Assembly: GCF_035582795.1 (NCBI RefSeq)
Contig: NC_134370.1
Location: forward strand, 37,249,501-37,313,500
DNA: 64,000 nucleotides
Reading direction: 5' to 3'
Origin: Mycteria americana
Lineage: Eukaryota; Chordata; Aves; Ciconiiformes; Ciconiidae
The stretch's first letter is position 1; each line of letters begins with the position of its first letter. Under the pieces are notes generated by a model. It was not told the DNA's origin. It was given only the letters and a program-made list of their open reading frames with translations, and searched no databases. The position numbers and the translations under genes are program-made. Positions 61,401 through 64,000 of the stretch are shown here, one piece after another.

Positions 61401-63808
61401 CTCTCCCTGTCCTTATCTCAACCCACGAACCTTTCATTGTATTTTCTCTCCCCTGTCCAGCTGAGGAGGGGAGTGACAGAGCAGCTTGGTGGGCACCTGG
61501 TATCCAGCCCAGGTCAACCCACCACAATAGCAAATAGCAATTCACTAAGTTTTTTTAAACAACCACACACCAATCCCCCCAGCATTTAATTTAAATTCAA
61601 AATTAACTCAGTCTGATTAGTGATAACAGCAATGCTAGAGGCATTACAGTCAGAAAACAGCTAATCTCTTTAGGATACACTAATGTAAATTTCAATATCT
61701 GCACTATTTTAATAATGTAACATGCACTGTCATATCAAAAATGCTATATTTTGTACGCTCAATTTCACCAAATATGACAAAAATTTAAAACTACAGAAAG
61801 ATTTCTTGTATTTGGTAAGTTTTTTCAAATATTCAACTGTTCTTCCAGTGTTTCCTCAACTTCATCCAATAAACTTTGAAGAAATTTTACAGGGAATTTT
61901 GTTTATTATTTCCTATTCAGGTAGCATCTTCTCCTGAAAACATTCAAAAATCAAAGCCTAAACATATCTTTAAATATTGTACCTTTGTAAGGGCAGCAGT
62001 ATGATCTTCTCCACAACATATATGAACAATCTTCTGAGTTCTCAGTGACTTTAGCAGCGTAGGAACATACCTGTCTGAAAAGTTTAATACAGCAGATCGC
62101 TTATTTTGACAATTAAAATCAGGAAACAAATAGTTTTGCTTATTTATTCGAATTCAGTACCAGTCAAACAAGCACTTTAAATCTGTTAGCATAATACAAT
62201 CATTGTGACTGAGTTTATGTATCTTTGAGACAGAAGTGTTACTACAGAAAAACAGAGAGACTACTATACTGAAATACTTTGTAGCAAATAGTCTCATTTT
62301 CACTAGCACAGGATCATAGGTCAATACCTAAATCATGAAATACGGAAAAGTACGTTAGACCTGCCATTGACCATGAGAAAAGAAAACAAATGATAGTTGT
62401 TTTGAGTTGTTTATGTGCTTCATGTTTTTAAAGTGTTCCTATAAGTTGGTATCAGTTGGTCATAGTTCAATATTACTAAACGTATAATAGAATGGAACAC
62501 TGAATAATTAGGAAGCACAAATAACTTCCCTCCATCACCAAAACAAATCAACTTTGTCATCCAGTTGCACAAAGGCAGTTTTTTTAAATGTTAATGCTAA
62601 TGTCTTAAAATTTGTCAGGTACACTAAGATGCCTGGTAGAAGCCCTATCAAGGCATAAAAAAAGGGATTTTACTGAGAAGTGACGCTATATAAAAAACTG
62701 GGGTCATACATATTCCAAAGAATATGTAGAACAACTGAAGTCTCCCATGAAAATTTGACTTCTGAAAAGTATGTGTAATTTTCTTATTACATGAGTGTGA
62801 CCAGATTTAAAGTGTTAATTCAGATATGCATTTTAACTCCCACACATTTTTCTTATTTTAAGAAAAGAAGAACCAGTGAGAAAAATCTGAATTCATGAAA
62901 CTAGCTATAGATTATTCTATACTAAACTGTGTATTACAGGAACCTGATAGCATATACTCCCATCTTGGAGCCCTGTGGGCAGATAATGTGCATGTAACAT
63001 AATACAACTAACAAAGAAACAATTTTTTGTCTAACCTTGCTACTTGCTTAAAATTGTTAATGAGTATCAACACCCTAGTAGAGGAAATTTTGGAAATGGT
63101 TAGCTGAAACTTGTCAATGATCATCAAAAGCGGCCTGAGAAAGGCAGATACGCACATGGCAGTAAAACAATGAAGATGCCTTAAATGTGTCTACTAAGGA
63201 CAACCAAATAGTTTTGATAGACTACTGGTTTTGTCAAGCAATTTCATCTACCTAAAATTCAGTTCAAACTGTAACTACTGCACAGTATCTTAATTCAATC
63301 CCTTTTAGAAAGTTTAAGTCACAGAAAAATCTAAAACAGGGAAAGAAAACAAGTTAAGCAGGCTAGAATTTCAACATAACTGTCAGAATTCTCACTGCAA
63401 AACAGCTGAGGAAAAAAACTCCTTTTTTTGATGTCTTCCTTATGCAATCTCACATGACATCAGCACTCTCCGACAATATTCAACAAAGGTTTGTTCTGTC
63501 TGCTCCTTTTCTAGGAATACCGCTGTCTTTAGATTCACAAACCAAGACCTTCACCATGAAATTTTACAGAAGTAATGTTTACTTACCATTATCATCATTA
63601 AGACCCAGCTGTCCAAATTTGTTGCGTCCCCATCCAAAAATGGCTCCGGAAAGAGTTAGTACAAAACTATGAGCTCCTCCTGCTGCAATCTGTGCAAAAG
63701 GGATTCCCAGCAGAGATTTAATCACATGCGGTGAGTGTTGTTTTTTATACTCATAACCTAAGCCCAGCTGGCCATATTTATTTTGTCCCCAGGAAAACAC
63801 TTCACTTC
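37238..63808 (-). CDS. HERC4: HERC4, 21 coding exons to the stop (5' part off window)
   Basis: Cytosolic E3 ubiquitin ligase of the small HERC family: an RCC1-like propeller followed by a C-terminal HECT domain that takes ubiquitin from an E2 onto a cysteine before passing it to substrate. On the minus strand, 21 exons join without frame break into about 901 residues, equivalent to about 156-1056 of the 1057-residue human protein. Order: RCC1 repeats 4-7 (63808 to 57035), middle region (54894 to 46398), HECT domain (44431 to 37238, starting near [15 protein letters not shown]). The catalytic Cys is at 37337-37339 in [10 protein letters not shown], with 32 residues after it. The first three RCC1 repeats and the start codon lie right of the window. 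The gene is tail to tail with SIRT1. Introns not listed separately hold nothing recognised. Confidence 0.97.
37974..38068. repeat. AT-rich microsatellite
   Basis: Runs of TATA alternate with CCAAAATTCC and CCCAAAATA units, plus a short ACACAC stretch, within a HERC4 intron. Likely variable in length. Confidence 0.85.
38461..38563 (-). CDS. HERC4: HERC4 exon, HECT domain
   Basis: Acceptor CTCATTTTAG, donor GTAAGT. Encodes [20 protein letters not shown] and on to LEKKKQFL. 103 nt, phase 0 to 1. Confidence 0.97.
39149..39332 (-). CDS. HERC4: HERC4 exon, HECT domain
   Basis: Acceptor TTTGAACAG, donor GTGAGA. Encodes [33 protein letters not shown] and [11 protein letters not shown]. 184 nt; one nt completes a split Arg codon. 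Confidence 0.97.
39333..41677 (-). other. HERC4: HERC4 intron (2.3 kb)
   Basis: AT-rich; no repeat family or splice-supported frame seen. Short open frames at 40037-40279 and 40897-41178 look incidental. Confidence 0.7.
41678..41760 (-). CDS. HERC4: HERC4 exon, HECT domain
   Basis: Acceptor TTTTAAATAG, donor GTGAGT. Encodes [20 protein letters not shown] and IPVVKQN. 83 nt, phase 0 to 2. Too short to appear as a long open frame. Confidence 0.95.
42000..42066 (-). CDS. HERC4: HERC4 exon, HECT domain
   Basis: Acceptor TTATTTTGCAG, donor GTAAGT. Encodes [20 protein letters not shown] then FT. 67 nt; one nt completes the Arg split with the previous exon. Confidence 0.97.
42908..43074 (-). CDS. 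HERC4: HERC4 exon, HECT domain
   Basis: Acceptor CTGTTCTTAG, donor GTAAGC. Encodes [35 protein letters not shown] and LKELMPDVG. 167 nt, phase 0 to 2. Confidence 0.97.
43285..43307 (+). repeat. A11-G12 homopolymer tract
   Basis: Eleven A followed by twelve G in a HERC4 intron. As read on the HERC4 (minus) strand it is C12-T11. The run length is error-prone. Confidence 0.9.
43996..44139 (-). CDS. HERC4: HERC4 exon, start of HECT domain
   Basis: Acceptor GTGTTTCAG, donor GTAGGG. Encodes [20 protein letters not shown], then [20 protein letters not shown]. The GG-V-R-KEFF signature is typical of HECT N-lobes. 144 nt, phase 0. Confidence 0.97.
44264..44431 (-). CDS. HERC4: HERC4 exon before HECT domain
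   Basis: Acceptor TTTTTTTCCAG, donor GTATTA. Encodes [37 protein letters not shown] and [15 protein letters not shown]. 168 nt, phase 0. Confidence 0.97.
45899..46038 (+). repeat. G/T-rich low-complexity tract
   Basis: Almost only G and T on the plus strand: GGTT and TTTG units, long T runs and a (GGTT)n end. The translated frames seen here are artefacts. Confidence 0.9.
46246..46350 (+). repeat. A/C-rich low-complexity tract
   Basis: A15 followed by AAAC, CCCA and CACC units. Its composition is complementary to the 45899-46038 tract. Confidence 0.9.
46398..46496 (-). CDS. HERC4: HERC4 exon, middle region
   Basis: Acceptor TTTTCGTTCTAG, donor GTAAGA. Encodes [20 protein letters not shown] and [13 protein letters not shown]. 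99 nt, phase 0. A second AG 7 bases inside the exon is rejected because it breaks the frame. Confidence 0.95.
46998..47021 (-). CDS. HERC4: HERC4 24-nt microexon
   Basis: Acceptor GCTGTCATAG, donor GTAAGA. Encodes eight residues, DVNHGLTE, in phase 0 on both sides, so it can be skipped without shifting the frame. It matches the human order [11 protein letters not shown] as I recall it. Human HERC4 isoforms of 1057 and 1049 residues differ by eight residues, which fits skipping of this exon. Confidence 0.9.
47022..49671 (-). other. HERC4: HERC4 intron (2.65 kb)
   Basis: AT-rich. No recognised repeat beyond short A/C-rich stretches near 49601-49667. No hidden exon seen. Confidence 0.7.
49672..49788 (-). 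CDS. HERC4: HERC4 exon, middle region
   Basis: Acceptor ACTTCTTTAG, donor GTAAGT. Encodes [39 protein letters not shown]. 117 nt, phase 0. Confidence 0.97.
49789..51720 (-). other. HERC4: HERC4 intron (1.9 kb)
   Basis: AT-rich; short frames at 50295-50492 and 50883-51237 have no recognised content. Confidence 0.7.
51721..51893 (-). CDS. HERC4: HERC4 exon, middle region
   Basis: Acceptor TTTGTTGACAG, donor GTATGT. Encodes [35 protein letters not shown] and FRVLEILHR. 173 nt; 2 nt complete a split Glu codon. Confidence 0.97.
51894..52994 (-). other. HERC4: HERC4 intron (1.1 kb)
   Basis: AT-rich; nothing recognised. Confidence 0.7.
52995..53184 (-). CDS. HERC4: HERC4 exon, middle region
   Basis: Acceptor ATGTGCTGTAG, donor GTAAGA. 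Encodes [37 protein letters not shown] and [10 protein letters not shown]. 190 nt, phase 0 to 1. Confidence 0.97.
53536..53647 (-). CDS. HERC4: HERC4 exon, middle region
   Basis: Acceptor CTTGCTGCAG, donor GTTTGT. Encodes [37 protein letters not shown]. 112 nt. Confidence 0.96.
54177..54236 (-). CDS. HERC4: HERC4 exon, middle region
   Basis: Acceptor GAACAATTTCAG, donor GTAAGT. Encodes [19 protein letters not shown] with split codons at both ends. 60 nt; short, but both phases fit its neighbours exactly. Confidence 0.96.
54770..54894 (-). CDS. HERC4: HERC4 exon, middle region
   Basis: Acceptor TTTAAAATTCAG, donor GTAAGT. Encodes [40 protein letters not shown] and A. 125 nt, phase 0 to 2. 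Confidence 0.97.
54895..57034 (-). other. HERC4: HERC4 intron (2.1 kb)
   Basis: AT-rich with an A-run near 56152-56167. Short frames at 55604-55813, 56344-56541 and 56655-56840 show nothing recognisable. Confidence 0.7.
57035..57111 (-). CDS. HERC4: HERC4 exon, end of RCC1-like domain
   Basis: Acceptor CCTATTGCAG, donor GTAATA. Encodes [20 protein letters not shown] then YFYSQ. 77 nt; 2 nt complete a split Asp codon. Confidence 0.96.
57320..57480 (-). CDS. HERC4: HERC4 exon, RCC1 repeat 7
   Basis: Acceptor TTTGCCCTAG, donor GTAAGC. Encodes [40 protein letters not shown]. The GxGGNGQLG turn is typical of RCC1 blades. 161 nt. Confidence 0.97.
57481..58509 (-). other. HERC4: HERC4 intron (1.0 kb)
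   Basis: AT-rich; no repeat family or exon recognised. Confidence 0.7.
58510..58640 (-). CDS. HERC4: HERC4 exon, RCC1 repeat 6
   Basis: Acceptor TTTGTTTAG, donor GTAAGG. Encodes [33 protein letters not shown] and TQITCG. 131 nt, phase 0 to 2. Confidence 0.97.
60752..60756 (+). repeat. Target-site duplication, left copy (ATAGC)
   Basis: Pairs exactly with 61527-61531 on the far side of the LTR. Confidence 0.75.
60757..61526 (+). mobile_element. Solo LTR of an avian endogenous retrovirus
   Basis: A 770-bp GC-rich block in AT-rich intron DNA. It starts TGCTGCGC and ends ACCCACCACA (TG...CA termini) and is bounded by a perfect 5-bp duplication ATAGC (60752-60756 and 61527-61531). A 5-bp duplication suits ERVL-like elements. 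Inside are about four roughly 50-bp tandem units with ACGCTGGAGCAG (at 60971, 61024, 61072 and 61121). The right end, with CTTATCTCAACCCACGA, recalls the U5 ends of bird retroviral LTRs, which favours the plus orientation. The would-be AATAAA reads ACTAAA. No gag, pol or env sequence is present; open frames here are incidental. Confidence 0.8.
61527..61531 (+). repeat. Target-site duplication, right copy (ATAGC)
   Basis: Pairs exactly with 60752-60756. Confidence 0.75.
61983..62074 (-). CDS. HERC4: HERC4 exon, RCC1 repeat 5
   Basis: Acceptor AACTTTTCAG, donor GTACAA. Encodes [20 protein letters not shown] then [20 protein letters not shown] is a typical RCC1 blade core. 92 nt; 2 nt complete a split Asp codon. 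Confidence 0.97.
62075..63586 (-). other. HERC4: HERC4 intron (1.5 kb)
   Basis: AT-rich; nothing recognised. Confidence 0.7.
63587..63808 (-). CDS. HERC4: HERC4 exon, RCC1 repeats 4-5
   Basis: Acceptor CCTTTAAACAG, donor GTAAGT. Encodes [40 protein letters not shown] and [16 protein letters not shown]. 222 nt; begins with 2 nt of a split codon whose first base is on an exon beyond the right edge. Confidence 0.97.
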
Positions 63809-64000
63809 CTGTTTAAAGGGGGGGGAAAAAAAAAACCACCAAGAAATACAATCAATATAGTTTAATTATAAGTTTAATTATATAAAGTTTATTTACTGTA
63901 AGAAAACCTAAAAGTTAGACAGTTACTCTTCAAATATTTTTTAGTTTGAAAATGCATACAAATTACTGACTTTTGAAGCTAAGCATTCTCATGTAATTTG
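63809..64000 (-). other. HERC4: HERC4 intron running off the right edge
   Basis: Begins with a G9-A10 run just beyond the acceptor (its complement supplies a pyrimidine tract on the HERC4 strand), then AT-rich DNA. No exon before the edge. Confidence 0.75.

Larger units (their letters stand above)
58641..61982 (-). other. HERC4: Largest HERC4 intron in the window
   Basis: 3.3 kb. It holds the solo LTR at 60757-61526; the remainder is AT-rich without recognised content. Confidence 0.8.

Noticed and set aside
60757-61526. Minus orientation for the LTR, based on AATAAA on that strand near 61310 and 61350
   Set aside because: The right end resembles U5 ends of bird LTRs in the plus orientation, and the minus-strand signals would leave an implausibly long R-U5. 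Orientation is still the least certain part of this call.
1-64000. CRISPR arrays, bacterial operons, rRNA or tRNA genes
   Set aside because: None seen. Intron-bearing vertebrate genes explain the coding content.

Overview
This is vertebrate, almost certainly bird, nuclear DNA. The reasons are multi-exon genes with GT/AG introns, protein exons that read as close orthologues of human DNAJC12, SIRT1 and HERC4 but with avian-type differences, compact introns, a solo LTR of a type I associate with bird genomes, and one old CR1-like LINE fragment. The species cannot be told from the sequence. Gene order and orientation (DNAJC12 minus, SIRT1 plus, HERC4 minus) match the human 10q21.3 block.

Layout. 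Positions 1-2460 hold intron 1 and coding exon 1 of DNAJC12 (minus strand); the rest of that gene lies beyond the left edge. Positions 2461-7463 hold the DNAJC12 promoter (CCAAT box and a ZNF143-type site), about 4 kb of plain intergenic DNA, and a CpG island with four CACGTG boxes that forms the SIRT1 promoter. Positions 7464-26270 hold the complete SIRT1 coding sequence in nine exons (759 codons, every splice phase checked). Its 3' UTR runs to about 28050 and carries a cluster of microRNA seed matches. Positions 28051-36094 are intergenic, with an isolated CpG island at about 30960-31460 that neither neighbour explains. Positions 37238-63808 hold 21 coding exons of HERC4 on the minus strand, from the start of RCC1 repeat 4 to the stop codon, including a 24-nt microexon. 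The HERC4 start and RCC1 repeats 1-3 lie beyond the right edge. A 770-bp solo LTR with a 5-bp target duplication sits in a HERC4 intron.

DNAJC12 and SIRT1 are head to head; SIRT1 and HERC4 are tail to tail. The three genes do not form an operon-like unit: a co-chaperone of aromatic amino acid hydroxylases, a nuclear NAD+-dependent deacylase, and a HECT-type ubiquitin ligase. I found no bacterial-type system, CRISPR array, tRNA or rRNA. The points most worth a second look are the unexplained intergenic CpG island with a perfect minus-strand splice donor, the E-box/CLEAR cluster at SIRT1, and a shift of the SIRT1 exon 1 donor that adds about 16 residues compared with mammals.
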